Shown: in pieces, positions 55,286-63,715 of the stretch
How the letters are laid out: each line of letters opens with the position of its first letter
How positions within the stretch are numbered: the stretch's first letter is position 1
Source of the DNA: Alistipes sp.
GTDB lineage: Bacteria > Bacteroidota > Bacteroidia > Bacteroidales > Rikenellaceae
Reading direction: 5' to 3'
DNA length: 64,000 bases
NCBI GenBank assembly: GCA_017437045.1
Contig: JAFSBY010000002.1
Span: forward strand, 98,112-162,111
Notes under the pieces: generated by a model
The model's database searches: none
The model's input: only the letters and a program-made list of their open reading frames with translations
What the model was told of the DNA's origin: nothing
Program-made: the position numbers and the translations under genes

Positions 55286-56092
55286 ATGGTAAAGTCTATT
55301 TTAGAGAATCGTCCCGCGCTGAAGGCCGAGATCGACAAGGTGGCCGAAGTGGCCGGCTATCTGTGGCAGAAGGGTTGGGCCGAGCGCAACGGTGGCAACA
55401 TCACGATCAACATCACGGAGTATGTCGATGACGAGATTCGTCAGATGCCGGCTATCTCGCCTGCCTATCCGATTGGCACGACGCTGCCTTCGCTCAAGGG
55501 GTGCTACTTCTTCTGCAAGGGCACGAACCGTCGTATGCGCGACTTGGCACGCTGGCCGATGGAGAATGGCTCGGTGGTACGTATCGAGGAGGATTGCGCC
55601 TCGTATGTCATCATTGCAGACAATCCGGTGAAGCCTACCTCGGAGCTGGCCGCTCACCTCTCGATGCACAACCAGATGATCGAGCATGGCAAGGGCTACA
55701 AGGCCGCCCTGCATACCCACCCGATCGACCTCGTGGCACTGACGCACAACCCCGAATTCCTGAAGAAGGATGTGCTGACCAACCTCTTGTGGAGCATGAT
55801 TCCCGAGACGCGCGCCTTCTGTCCGAAGGGTCTGGGCATTGTGCCCTATAAGATGCCCTCGTCGGTCGAGCTGGCCGAGGCTACGATCGAGGCACTGAAG
55901 GAGTACGACGTGGTGATGTGGGAGAAGCACGGTGTATGTGCCGTAGGCCCCGACATCATGGAGGCCTTTGACCAGGTGGATGTGCTCTCGAAGGCTACGC
56001 AGATCTACATCGCCGCCAAGTCGATGGGCTACGAGCCGACGGGTACGTCGCAGGAGCAGATGGATGAGCTCAAGCGCGCCTTCAATTTGTAG
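55286..56092 (+). CDS. rhaD: L-rhamnulose-1-phosphate aldolase
   Basis: 268 residues, class II aldolase/adducin fold. NGGNITINITEY, the zinc-binding HTHPIDLVALTH, and the later VMWEKHGVCAVGPD with a further His are clear. It splits rhamnulose-1-phosphate to DHAP and L-lactaldehyde. Last gene of the operon; a terminator follows at 56289. Confidence 0.95.
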   Translation: MVKSILENRPALKAEIDKVAEVAGYLWQKGWAERNGGNITINITEYVDDEIRQMPAISPAYPIGTTLPSLKGCYFFCKGTNRRMRDLARWPMENGSVVRIEEDCASYVIIADNPVKPTSELAAHLSMHNQMIEHGKGYKAALHTHPIDLVALTHNPEFLKKDVLTNLLWSMIPETRAFCPKGLGIVPYKMPSSVELAEATIEALKEYDVVMWEKHGVCAVGPDIMEAFDQVDVLSKATQIYIAAKSMGYEPTGTSQEQMDELKRAFNL

Positions 56093-56118
56093 CAAAATTT
56101 GTAGCGAAATAAAAAGGG

Positions 56119-56149
56119 GGCTTTGTCGTTCTGCTTGCGCTCGAAATGC
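56119..56149 (+). repeat. 31-base direct repeat, copy 1
   Basis: Begins GGCTTTGTCG and ends CTCGAAATGC. An exact second copy is at 56245-56275, 126 bases away, in a 394-base non-coding gap after rhaD. This copy is followed by unique AT-rich sequence and a segment (56170-56200) rich in CGC steps. Confidence 0.9.
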
Positions 56150-56244
56150 TCATTTACGATCAGTAAACTCCGCTTTCTCGCGCTTCGCACGCCTAAAATC
56201 CCCTCTTTTTCTTTCACTACAACGGTGGAGGGAGTAGCAAAGTA

Positions 56245-56275
56245 GGCTTTGTCGTTCTGCTTGCGCTCGAAATGC
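56245..56275 (+). repeat. 31-base direct repeat, copy 2
   Basis: Exact repeat of 56119-56149. It lies directly upstream of the rhaD terminator and array 3. Confidence 0.9.
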
Positions 56276-56288
56276 CCACCAACGAAAA

Positions 56289-56325
56289 CATCCGATCCTT
56301 TCTTGAGGGTCGGGTGCTTTTTTTT
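56289..56325 (+). terminator. Terminator downstream of rhaD
   Basis: CATCCGATCC pairs with GGGTCGGGTG through G-T wobbles, followed by C and eight T. Array 3 starts within the T run. Confidence 0.7.
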
Positions 56326-56366
56326 GTAACGCTTGTAACGTTGTAACGTTTGTAACGCACGTAACG
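56324..56366. repeat. Tandem 9-base repeat array (TTGTAACGY), copy 3
   Basis: Four exact units (TTGTAACGC, TTGTAACG, TTGTAACGT, TTGTAACGC) and a fifth degenerate ACGTAACG. Intergenic, downstream of the rhaD terminator. Confidence 0.85.
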
Positions 56367-56486
56367 GGGGTGTGCCCCTGTTTGGGAATCAGCTCCTTGC
56401 ATCTTCAAAAAGGCTATTTGCGTGAATGGCATGAAAATACGCTTGACCTCCTCTGAAGCCAAGCGTATCGTGTTTCAAAACCGAGC

Positions 56487-57881
56487 TTACTCTGTTTCGA
56501 TCGGGTTGTAGGGAATCGTCCAATCGTCGCGGAGCAATTTGTGACTTTGGTCCTCTTGTATAACGACAATTCCGACATGCTGCTTCATGCAGATCTCTTG
56601 ATAGGGCCTGGTGTGGAGATCGCGTTCACGCTTGAGCCAGGCTTTACGGCTCTTGTGATCTGTCGGGATACCGTCATAGCGCACGATGGCATTTTGTGAT
56701 TGCTCTACACGTGTGCATGTGAACAGATATTCACCACGGCTGTCTTTGGCCTTGAGAATGACACCCGGAAGCCCGCTAAACTTCCAGGGTCCGGCATCCT
56801 CGGTGAGCTCCTCGGTAAACCAAACTGTCCATTGGCGACCTCGGAACGTCGTGGTAGCTTGGCGGCAGAGGTAGCCTGCAATCTCCTCCTGGTGGGAGGT
56901 GATTTGCCAATCAAACGTAGGCGTAGGCTCACTGTAATGCACTCGATAGTCGCGTCGCAGATATTCGCGGTGCCAATTCTCTAATTTGTCGTTTTTGCGA
57001 TCCGAGAAGATCTCGTAGTCCACGATCGACTTACCACGCAATTCGACATCCTTTTTCTTCTCTGGTTGCTTGGCTCTGACGCACGCATTGTTGTAGTCTC
57101 GAATGAAGGTACTCAATCCGAACCACTTTGTCCAGCGATCGCCAATCTGCAGGATAGCCGTCTCTTTTAATCGCTCACCACGGATGGTATCCTTGATGGC
57201 GACCACGTCGAAATAGAGTTGATAGCGACTTTGCTCAATCTCTCTCGGTTTGTCGAGAATCCATTCGCCCGGGATGCGATTATTAAAGCCTTCGGCTTTG
57301 ACCGAATAGATTTTGCGATAGGTGGCCAATTCGCGTATGAAATGTTCCGACATGGCCGGCGGAGTGACTATATGCCCGGCCGGGACATCGTCAGGAAGTA
57401 CAGCAGCCCATTTTGGCTTGATCTGCGGTCGTTTGGCCCATCGGGGAGCCCACCAACGCTCCGTCATTTCAAAAGCCTCATAGGAGCCCTCACGAAGTGC
57501 CGGTGTCCATCGCAAGGAGTTGGCAAACACACGCTGAATAATCTCACGCTGCATCCAACTGATGTCTTGCGGTGCAATGGATAGAATTTGTAAGGATCCG
57601 TTCTTTTTGACCGTGAAGCGAATTTGAGCATCGACCAAATCTTTCTTGTCTTGTTCCGTCAAGCGATCTCTGTTTTCATGGATGTAACGATAATACTGGC
57701 GCATAAATTCATCGTTCATCCACTCGTCGAATTCGGCTCGACCGTGCTCATACGTTCCACATTTTGAGTAAATAGGCTTACTCAATCGCGCGTTTATGTC
57801 GCGCTCTTTGGGATTGGCTGATATCGTGGTCGATATCATTGAAAAGAGAGCCAAACATCCCAAACGTACTACGTGGTTCAT
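56487..57881 (-). CDS. GLPGLI-family secreted protein
   Basis: 464 residues from ATG 57881 (MNHVVRLGCLALFSMISTTISA signal peptide); an ATG at 57941 would add a 20-residue basic leader and cannot be excluded. The motif GPWKFSGLPGVILKAKD near residue 385 defines the GLPGLI family of Bacteroidota, whose function is not known. The N-terminal part (DAQIRFTVKKNGSLQIL) resembles a TonB C-terminal-like fold. Single gene with its own promoter. Confidence 0.8.
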   Translation of the reverse strand: MNHVVRLGCLALFSMISTTISANPKERDINARLSKPIYSKCGTYEHGRAEFDEWMNDEFMRQYYRYIHENRDRLTEQDKKDLVDAQIRFTVKKNGSLQILSIAPQDISWMQREIIQRVFANSLRWTPALREGSYEAFEMTERWWAPRWAKRPQIKPKWAAVLPDDVPAGHIVTPPAMSEHFIRELATYRKIYSVKAEGFNNRIPGEWILDKPREIEQSRYQLYFDVVAIKDTIRGERLKETAILQIGDRWTKWFGLSTFIRDYNNACVRAKQPEKKKDVELRGKSIVDYEIFSDRKNDKLENWHREYLRRDYRVHYSEPTPTFDWQITSHQEEIAGYLCRQATTTFRGRQWTVWFTEELTEDAGPWKFSGLPGVILKAKDSRGEYLFTCTRVEQSQNAIVRYDGIPTDHKSRKAWLKRERDLHTRPYQEICMKQHVGIVVIQEDQSHKLLRDDWTIPYNPIETE

Positions 57882-57972
57882 GGTGTTGCTTGTTCGTTTA
57901 ACGATATCCCACCTTTTCCTGCTCACGTAACCTTTTTTCATGGCTGTTGTGTTTTTAAGGTTGATCAATACA

Positions 57973-57980
57973 CAAAAATA
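57973..57980 (-). promoter_or_regulatory. -7 box of the GLPGLI gene
   Basis: Minus strand TATTTTTG, upstream of both candidate starts. Confidence 0.5.
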
Positions 57981-57984
57981 CAAC

Positions 57985-58019
57985 AAAAAGGGATACAGCA
58001 GATTATCCTGCTATATCCC
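57985..58019 (-). terminator. Terminator of the TPR regulator gene
   Basis: On the minus strand the hairpin GGGATATAGCAG ... CTGCTGTATCCC is followed by TTTTT, 57 bases after the stop at 58076. Confidence 0.7.
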
Positions 58020-58075
58020 AAATACGTTTTGCAAATGCTTGATGCTGATCTAATTAAAAATATTTAATTACCCTA

Positions 58076-59788
58076 TCATTGCTTTTCGTGTTCCAGAGCC
58101 TGTGTAAATTGCTCGAAATGATCCTTGAAGCTGATCTCTTCGTTGGTGATCTGCAATTTGCTGCGGAGTGTATTGCGGTAGTTGTAATAGGTCTTTTGCG
58201 AGGTGTTTAACACCAGGCAAATCGCAGTCTTTGAAATCTCCATGGCGATCATACAATATAGGCTGACCTCGCGCGAGGTGAGTCGGGGGTAGCGAGCTGT
58301 CAGCGCCTCGACAAATCCCGGATAGCGGGTTTGTACAAGATCCTGAAAGAGCAGGAGCAGTTCATGGTCATGCTCCTCGCAGATCGTTGAATTGGCATGC
58401 GTTGTGGTGATCAACTGCTGGATCTTGATGTAGAAAGGCTCCTGATTGCGCCCATAGCCGGCGGTCATCTCCAACAGTTGTCTGAGGAACGACAACTGAC
58501 GCTCGTATTGAGCCAATGCCTCGGTGTTTGGCTTCGAGGTCGGCTCGGAGTGCGATAATTGTTCGTAGGCGTGTCGCAGTTGTGAGATCATGTGCCGATA
58601 CTCGCCGATCTTATGCTCCTTGTCGAGGAGCAGTTTTTGATGGCGATTGAAGAACCACATCACGAGCAGCACAATGGCTACGATCAGCGTAATGGCAATG
58701 CCGAATTGGTAGCTGTTGATGCGCTCTAAATGCTGGTTCTGCAGGGTCAGACGCTCCTTCTGGTAGGAGGAACGAAGCTCCGGAATGGTGATTTGCTTCT
58801 CGGCAAAATAGATCGAATCACTGAGCCGCAAAGCGTGGCTTTTCCAATCGTAGGCTTGCTCGTAGTTGCCTTGTGCGGCATAGGCCTGCCCCAACAAAGT
58901 AGCCCGCTCTAACGCGTGGCGGGAGGAGACGGGGCGGATCATCTGCAGGTAATAGCGAGCACTGTCGGGCCTATTGCTGTATAGATGGCAGGTGCCCAGA
59001 GCCTGAAGGTAGCGCTGGGGAGGGGTGCCTCGATGGTAGTGGCCGATGGCCTGATGAAGCGTCTGCAGGGCACGGGCATAGTCCTTCTGGCAATCCATCT
59101 GAAGGGTCACCGTATGGAGAACTAATTCGGCATATAAGGTGCTGTCTTGCAGCTCATGGGTGAGCTGTTCCGCCTGCTGGAGCAGGAGACGGTAGCTGTC
59201 ATAGTTCTTCTGGATGAAATAGATCGTCATCAGCGGCCAATAGACCCGTAAGGCGTTGGGGTAGTCTTCCTGCTGTAGGAAGAGGTCGGCCGCCTGCAGA
59301 TATTTCTCTTTGGCCTGCTCGGTGAAGCATTGCTGCTCGTACATGCGGGCCAAGGCACAATAGAGTAGTGCCGCTTGCGGCTCTTCGGCCTCGGGGTCGA
59401 GCAACTCTTCGGCTCGGGTGAGTTGGAGGGTGGCAGCAGCCACGTCGCCTCGGTTTTCGAGAATGCGGCCCATGTAATAGTAGGCACGGATGCGCTCGGA
59501 GGTCGAACCATCGGATTGGTAGTAGTCCATGGCCGGAAGCAGGAGCGAATCGGAGGTCTGATCCACTCCGGATTTATCCAGTGCCTGGCTGTAGTAGAGC
59601 CCATATTGCGCCTTTGCCAAGCGTGTATGCAGGTGCGAAGGGTCGATCTGCCGCAGCAACTCTATGGCGCGTTCCGGATGGTCCGAAAGGCAGGTCTCGG
59701 CCTGGCGAAGTAGCTGTTTGTCATCAGGATCATCGCAGGCTATGAGCCATAGCAACGAGGCAAGCACAAGGTAGCGCAGCAATCTCAT
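58076..59788 (-). CDS. TPR-transmembrane signalling protein with C-terminal DNA-binding-like domain
   Basis: 570 residues. Lipoprotein-type signal (LLWLIACDD), TPR-like helices over residues 25-320 (ERIRAYYYMGRILENRGDVAAATLQLTRAE is one repeat pair), one membrane helix at about 357-378 (FGIAITLIVAIVLLVMWFF), a coiled coil, then a C-terminal helix-turn-helix-like region (LTSREVSLYCMIAMEISKTAICLVLNTSQKTYYNYRNTLRSKL). This architecture is common for Bacteroidota one-component membrane regulators. Targets unknown. A run of eight G/C lies between it and the HAD gene. Confidence 0.8.
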   Translation of the reverse strand: MRLLRYLVLASLLWLIACDDPDDKQLLRQAETCLSDHPERAIELLRQIDPSHLHTRLAKAQYGLYYSQALDKSGVDQTSDSLLLPAMDYYQSDGSTSERIRAYYYMGRILENRGDVAAATLQLTRAEELLDPEAEEPQAALLYCALARMYEQQCFTEQAKEKYLQAADLFLQQEDYPNALRVYWPLMTIYFIQKNYDSYRLLLQQAEQLTHELQDSTLYAELVLHTVTLQMDCQKDYARALQTLHQAIGHYHRGTPPQRYLQALGTCHLYSNRPDSARYYLQMIRPVSSRHALERATLLGQAYAAQGNYEQAYDWKSHALRLSDSIYFAEKQITIPELRSSYQKERLTLQNQHLERINSYQFGIAITLIVAIVLLVMWFFNRHQKLLLDKEHKIGEYRHMISQLRHAYEQLSHSEPTSKPNTEALAQYERQLSFLRQLLEMTAGYGRNQEPFYIKIQQLITTTHANSTICEEHDHELLLLFQDLVQTRYPGFVEALTARYPRLTSREVSLYCMIAMEISKTAICLVLNTSQKTYYNYRNTLRSKLQITNEEISFKDHFEQFTQALEHEKQ

Positions 59789-59823
59789 GGTTGAGTGTGT
59801 TGGTTTTTAGGGGGGGGTGGACA

Positions 59824-60411
59824 TTACAGTAGCTGTTGGCGGAGGGTTTGGCAGGCGGCCTGCTCGTCGCGGCGGTCGAACCAAAAGCCGTGGATGCCTA
59901 CCTGCTCGGCCGCAGCGACATTCTCCCGACGGTCGTCGATAAAGAGGGTCTCCGAAGCCTCCAGTCCGTAGCGGTCTAACAAGAGCCGATAAATAGCCTC
60001 CTCGGGCTTGCAGTAGCCCTCCTCGCACGAGACAACCTCGCCGTCGAAGTGGCGATAGACGGGCTGCCGACGCAGAAAGTCGATAAATTCGCGCGACATG
60101 TTCGAGAGTACATAGAGCCGATAGCCGGCCGCATGAAGCTCCTCGATCAGACGTTCGGTGGGGCGGATAGCCTCCTGACAATCAATCGCTTGGCGCACCA
60201 TCTCACGGCAATAGTCTCGGTCGCGGCCGCTGCGCTCCTCCAGGTCGTGGAGCACCTGGTCGAGTGTGCGGGTGCCACGGTCGTATTCGTTCCAGAAATG
60301 GGGCATTTCGGGCAGTCGCACGAAGCTGAAGAAGTCGATCAGCTCGGGGCTGCACTTACGCGGATCGCGCCAAAAAACCACCCCTCCGAGGTCAAAGACA
60401 ATGTTTTTCAT
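59824..60411 (-). CDS. HAD-family phosphatase
   Basis: 195 residues with VFDLGGVVFW (motif I, nucleophile Asp; second Asp absent), YVLSNMS (motif II), the Lys of CKPEEAIY and LFIDDRRENVAAAEQVG (motif IV). Close in type to the HAD at 4297. Substrate unknown. TACCTTCG (60419-60426, minus), one base off the -7 consensus, lies eight bases from the start, so a leaderless mRNA is possible. The TPR regulator follows 35 bases downstream. Confidence 0.85.
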   Translation of the reverse strand: MKNIVFDLGGVVFWRDPRKCSPELIDFFSFVRLPEMPHFWNEYDRGTRTLDQVLHDLEERSGRDRDYCREMVRQAIDCQEAIRPTERLIEELHAAGYRLYVLSNMSREFIDFLRRQPVYRHFDGEVVSCEEGYCKPEEAIYRLLLDRYGLEASETLFIDDRRENVAAAEQVGIHGFWFDRRDEQAACQTLRQQLL

Positions 60412-60439
60412 AGCAACGCGAAGGTACGAAAATAAATTT

Positions 60440-60476
60440 AGAAATTAGAATTTAGATTATCTAAATTCTAATTTCT
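60440..60476. repeat. 37-base AT-rich perfect palindrome
   Basis: Eighteen-base arms (AGAAATTAGAATTTAGAT and its exact reverse complement) around a single base. Sits in the non-coding gap between the HAD gene and the recombinase remnant; no T run follows. Confidence 0.85.
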
Positions 60477-60588
60477 TGATATCCACAATCCCTCCTAACC
60501 CCTCCCCATAAAACCATGGTAAAACTATAAGAACTCGCTAAAGATATGCCGATTGTTTGTTATATTATTACAAATCAGTATATTATAA

Positions 60589-60699
60589 ATAAGGAAAGCG
60601 ATTGTTTTAAGTAGGGTTAGTACCTTGCAGCAGGATCTAAGGCAGCAGACCGAGGAGATTTTGCGCGAGGTGTACAAAGAAGAGGGGGCTTGTAATTGA
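60589..60699 (+). pseudogene. Serine recombinase N-terminal remnant
   Basis: The frame from 60589 reads [20 protein letters not shown] and then [16 protein letters not shown] to a stop at 60697-60699. KAIVLSRVST with the Ser of RVST, the catalytic serine, and the following [11 protein letters not shown] match the N-terminus of Bacteroidota recombinase-family (resolvase) proteins. There is no ATG (an in-frame ATA stands at the start) and the rest of the about 200-residue protein is missing, so it is a broken fragment. It implies a past mobile element next to the catalase gene. Confidence 0.7.
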
Positions 60700-60763
60700 A
60701 GAGGGAAAATCGGGAAAAGGCGGAGCTGTATTCGGCTACACGACCAACTACAATCATTTTGTT

Positions 60764-60771
60764 TATGTTTG
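60764..60771 (+). promoter_or_regulatory. -7 box of katA
   Basis: TATGTTTG, matching consensus, 46 bases before ATG 60818. Confidence 0.5.
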
Positions 60772-60817
60772 GCACACTTTTGGGAAGCGTTGGGTGAATC
60801 CTCCAACAATTTTCTCG

Positions 60818-62320
60818 ATGAAACAGACCAAGAAAAATCACCTGACGGCCGAGAATGGACGACCGATCGCCGACAATCAGAACACACAAACGGCCGGTGT
60901 GCGAGGTCCGGTGACGATGCAGGATCCGTGGCTGATGGAGAAATTGGCCCATTTCGACCGTGAGGTGATTCCCGAAAGGCGCATGCACGCCAAAGGTTCG
61001 GGGGCCTACGGCACCTTCACCGTCACACACGACATCACAGCCTACACACGTGCCTCGATATTCTCGGAAGTGGGCAAGAAAACCGACTGCTTTGTACGTT
61101 TCTCTACCGTGGCGGGTGAGCGTGGTGCCGCCGATGCCGAGCGAGATATCCGAGGCTTTGCAATGAAGTTCTACACCGATACGGGTAACTGGGATTTGGT
61201 GGGCAACAATACACCCGTCTTCTTCCTGCGCGATCCGTTGAAGTTCCCCGATCTGAACCACGCCATCAAGCGCGACCCGCGCACAGGCATGCGCTCGGCA
61301 AACAGCAACTGGGATTTCTGGACGCTGCTGCCCGAGGCGTTGCATCAGGTGACCATCACGATGTCGCCCCGCGGCATTCCCCGCTCGTTCCGCCACATGC
61401 ACGGCTTTGGCAGCCATACGTACAGTTTCATCAATGCCGAGAATCGACGCACCTGGGTAAAATTCCACCTGCGCACGCTGCAAGGCATCCAGAATATGAC
61501 CGATGCGGAAGCTGAGGCAGTGATAGCCAAAGACCGCGAGTCACACCAGCGCGATCTGTTTGAGGCCATCGAACGAGGCGACTATCCCCGTTGGCTGATG
61601 CAGGTGCAGCTGATGACCGAGGAGGAGGCGCGCGAGTACCACCTCAACCCTTTCGATTTAACGAAGGTGTGGTATCACGGCGACTTTCCGCTGCACGATG
61701 TGGGCATTCTGGAGCTAAACCGCAACCCCGAGAACTTCTTTGCCGAGACCGAGCAAGCGGCTTTCAACCCGATGAACATCATCGACGGCATTGGTTTCTC
61801 GCCTGACAAGATGTTGCAGGGACGCTTGTTCTCCTACGGCGATGCGCAACGCTATCGTTTGGGCGTGAATCACCACCTGATACCGATCAATCGGCCTCGC
61901 TGCCCCCACCACGCCTACCACCGCGACGGGCAGATGCGCACGGACGGCAATGCAGGGAGCACGATCTCGTATGAGCCGAACAGCTATGGCGAGTGGAAAG
62001 ATCAGCCCCACCTCAAAGAGCCGCCATTGTCCGTTGCGGGCGAGGTCTATAACTACGATGAGCGGGAACTCGACAGCGACTACTTTACGCAGCCGGGCAA
62101 GCTGTGGCGACTGATGTCGGCCGAAGATCAAAAGGCCACCTGCGAGAATACGGCTCGCGCTATGGGTGATGCGGAAGTATTCATCAAGCAACGCCATATC
62201 CGCAACTGCCACCGTGCCGACCCTGCGTATGGCGAGGGCGTGGCAAAGGCATTAGGACTTTCGCTCGCCGAGGCTCTCATTGCAGAAGACCCTGCTCATC
62301 CATCGTGGGATTGGAGATAG
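60818..62320 (+). CDS. katA: Monofunctional haem catalase
   Basis: 500 residues from ATG 60818 ([10 protein letters not shown]); the GTG eight codons upstream is less likely. Small-subunit clade 3 type. Catalytic His57 in [12 protein letters not shown], Asn near 130 in [12 protein letters not shown], and the haem-ligating Tyr in [14 protein letters not shown] are all present. It degrades hydrogen peroxide, useful to an anaerobe exposed to oxygen. It is bordered by a serine-recombinase remnant and followed by a terminator, which makes horizontal gain possible. Confidence 0.97.
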   Translation: MKQTKKNHLTAENGRPIADNQNTQTAGVRGPVTMQDPWLMEKLAHFDREVIPERRMHAKGSGAYGTFTVTHDITAYTRASIFSEVGKKTDCFVRFSTVAGERGAADAERDIRGFAMKFYTDTGNWDLVGNNTPVFFLRDPLKFPDLNHAIKRDPRTGMRSANSNWDFWTLLPEALHQVTITMSPRGIPRSFRHMHGFGSHTYSFINAENRRTWVKFHLRTLQGIQNMTDAEAEAVIAKDRESHQRDLFEAIERGDYPRWLMQVQLMTEEEAREYHLNPFDLTKVWYHGDFPLHDVGILELNRNPENFFAETEQAAFNPMNIIDGIGFSPDKMLQGRLFSYGDAQRYRLGVNHHLIPINRPRCPHHAYHRDGQMRTDGNAGSTISYEPNSYGEWKDQPHLKEPPLSVAGEVYNYDERELDSDYFTQPGKLWRLMSAEDQKATCENTARAMGDAEVFIKQRHIRNCHRADPAYGEGVAKALGLSLAEALIAEDPAHPSWDWR

Positions 62321-62323
62321 TGT

Positions 62324-62372
62324 AAAAAATAGTGGCGACCACTCGGTGTATTTGAGCAGTCGCCATTTTTCT
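62324..62372 (+). terminator. Terminator of katA
   Basis: AAAAAATAGTGGCGAC and GTCGCCATTTTT flank a 19-base loop. A and T runs allow termination in both directions. Confidence 0.75.
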
Positions 62373-62397
62373 AATGCTATCGTATATTCTCCTATAA

Positions 62398-62790
62398 TTA
62401 TAGCACTCTACTCAATGTTATCAATACCTTGTTTGGGTAATAGCCTTGCAGGAGGATTTGCTGTTCCGACTTCTCAACAATATGCCAGGTGCCATTCAAA
62501 AGAGTGTAGCTACCGCTATCGATAACAATAATTGCTCTATCTACCTCATAGGTGAATCGGCGAACGGTATTCATATCCGGCTCGCTATATTTGCCCTCTG
62601 TCTCGGATAGAAATTCTACAATACAACTATTGTTACCTGTTGCGTTGCCGTTTTCATCAAAATATTCAATCTCCGCATCCCATACAGTTTGAGCAAGAGT
62701 TTGTGGTGTAACATCAAAGGTTTCTTCCTTATCGCAGCTGACCGCAAAAAGCATCACTGCCCACATCAATAGATTGCTTAGTGTTTTCAT
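62398..62790 (-). CDS. Small AT-rich lipoprotein, unknown function
   Basis: 130 residues. Signal ending AVSCDKEE gives a lipoprotein with acidic residues after the Cys, as in surface-exported Bacteroidota lipoproteins. The rest is beta-strand rich (TVWDAEIEYFDENGNATGN, YTLLNGTWHIVEKSEQQILLQ), like lipocalin-type folds, but no family is recognised. Base composition is clearly more AT-rich than the surrounding genes. Twelve bases after the next gene upstream, so co-transcribed. Confidence 0.75.
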   Translation of the reverse strand: MKTLSNLLMWAVMLFAVSCDKEETFDVTPQTLAQTVWDAEIEYFDENGNATGNNSCIVEFLSETEGKYSEPDMNTVRRFTYEVDRAIIVIDSGSYTLLNGTWHIVEKSEQQILLQGYYPNKVLITLSRVL

Positions 62791-62802
62791 CGCTATAATG
62801 AT

Positions 62803-63621
62803 TTATATTTTCTTAATTATCAACTCCAACTTTTGTAGTCCCTTTTTATGGACATTAGCAAGGATAATGGTATAGCAAAGCTCCGCGCCTGCGTCCATTT
62901 TTTCGGTAATATACGTAAACTCCTCATTGGGAATGACATTTTTGAACATCGGACCGGATCTTTCGTTTCGTACTAACCGTATTTCATCTGTGAGAGGTGA
63001 TATAACATACGAATAGGTTGCCTGATATGGTACTGTTTGGAATACAACCCAATTAGGATCTGCCTGGTGAAGAACATTTTTAAGATAGATGCGTGCTACA
63101 TCGTATGGAGGAACAATTCCTCCTTCTGCGGAATAAATATTCCCTTCTGCATCAACAACGTAACGGGGATATATGGAGTATTTGTCGAATGGACATAGTT
63201 CTTGATACTCTATATCCTCCTCTGATTTCACCTCTGGCTCAATTGGAACTTCTGGTTCGGCAATCAGCCTATCTTCAATAATGCTCTTCAATGAGTATGT
63301 CCTATCGGGAGCATCAGCAGGTGGATTTGCTAAAATCGTTCTCACTACACGAAGATAATATTCGTGTCCTCTTTCATATGTAAAGCCGTCAATGGCTCCA
63401 AAACGAAGATGCTCCCATACCCCAGGATTATCTTCTGACATCACGAGCATACACTCAATGGGATATTCTTGGTTGCTATCAAAGAGGTCATACATAACAC
63501 CTGTTTCTGCAGATACGTAGACGCAAATTTCTCCAACAACATCCTTTGGAGTATCGTCATCTAAACAGCCGACAGCAAGCAGTGATACCGTACAAAGTAA
63601 TAGGTTTCTTAGTGTTTTCAT
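62803..63621 (-). CDS. DUF4377-type lipoprotein
   Basis: 272 residues. Lipoprotein signal ending AVGCLDDD. Residues 50-112 (YPIECMLVM, WEHLRFGAIDGFTYERGHEY, LANPPADAPDRTYSL) match the DUF4377 pattern. The C-terminal half is not recognised. AT-rich like its neighbour. It is the first gene of a two-gene transcript whose promoter contains a run of nine G in the spacer, so expression may be phase variable. Confidence 0.75.
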   Translation of the reverse strand: MKTLRNLLLCTVSLLAVGCLDDDTPKDVVGEICVYVSAETGVMYDLFDSNQEYPIECMLVMSEDNPGVWEHLRFGAIDGFTYERGHEYYLRVVRTILANPPADAPDRTYSLKSIIEDRLIAEPEVPIEPEVKSEEDIEYQELCPFDKYSIYPRYVVDAEGNIYSAEGGIVPPYDVARIYLKNVLHQADPNWVVFQTVPYQATYSYVISPLTDEIRLVRNERSGPMFKNVIPNEEFTYITEKMDAGAELCYTIILANVHKKGLQKLELIIKKI

Positions 63622-63649
63622 TATTCTACCTTTACATATTTTTTGCCTA

Positions 63650-63680
63650 CAAATTTACCCCCCCCCACGAATTTTCCAAA
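63650..63680 (-). promoter_or_regulatory. Promoter with G9 spacer tract, possible phase variation
   Basis: Minus strand: TTTG (63677-63680), 10 bases, nine G (63658-63666), TAAATTTG (63650-63657). The -33 to -7 spacing is exactly 19 bases, the Bacteroidota optimum, and nearly half of it is a slippage-prone homopolymer abutting the -7 box. Slipped-strand changes in G number would change promoter strength. Confidence 0.6.
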
Positions 63681-63715
63681 TTTTCTGGCAGGAAAGTGTC
63701 GTGGAGGGATAATAA

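Noticed and set aside
56119-56366. CRISPR array
   Set aside because: The 31-base repeat occurs only twice with a 95-base gap, the 9-base units have no spacers, and no cas genes are present.
59810-59817. Eight-base G/C tract as a second phase-variable promoter
   Set aside because: It lies in a 35-base gap inside a likely operon and no -7 box follows it on the minus strand, so promoter slippage is not supported.
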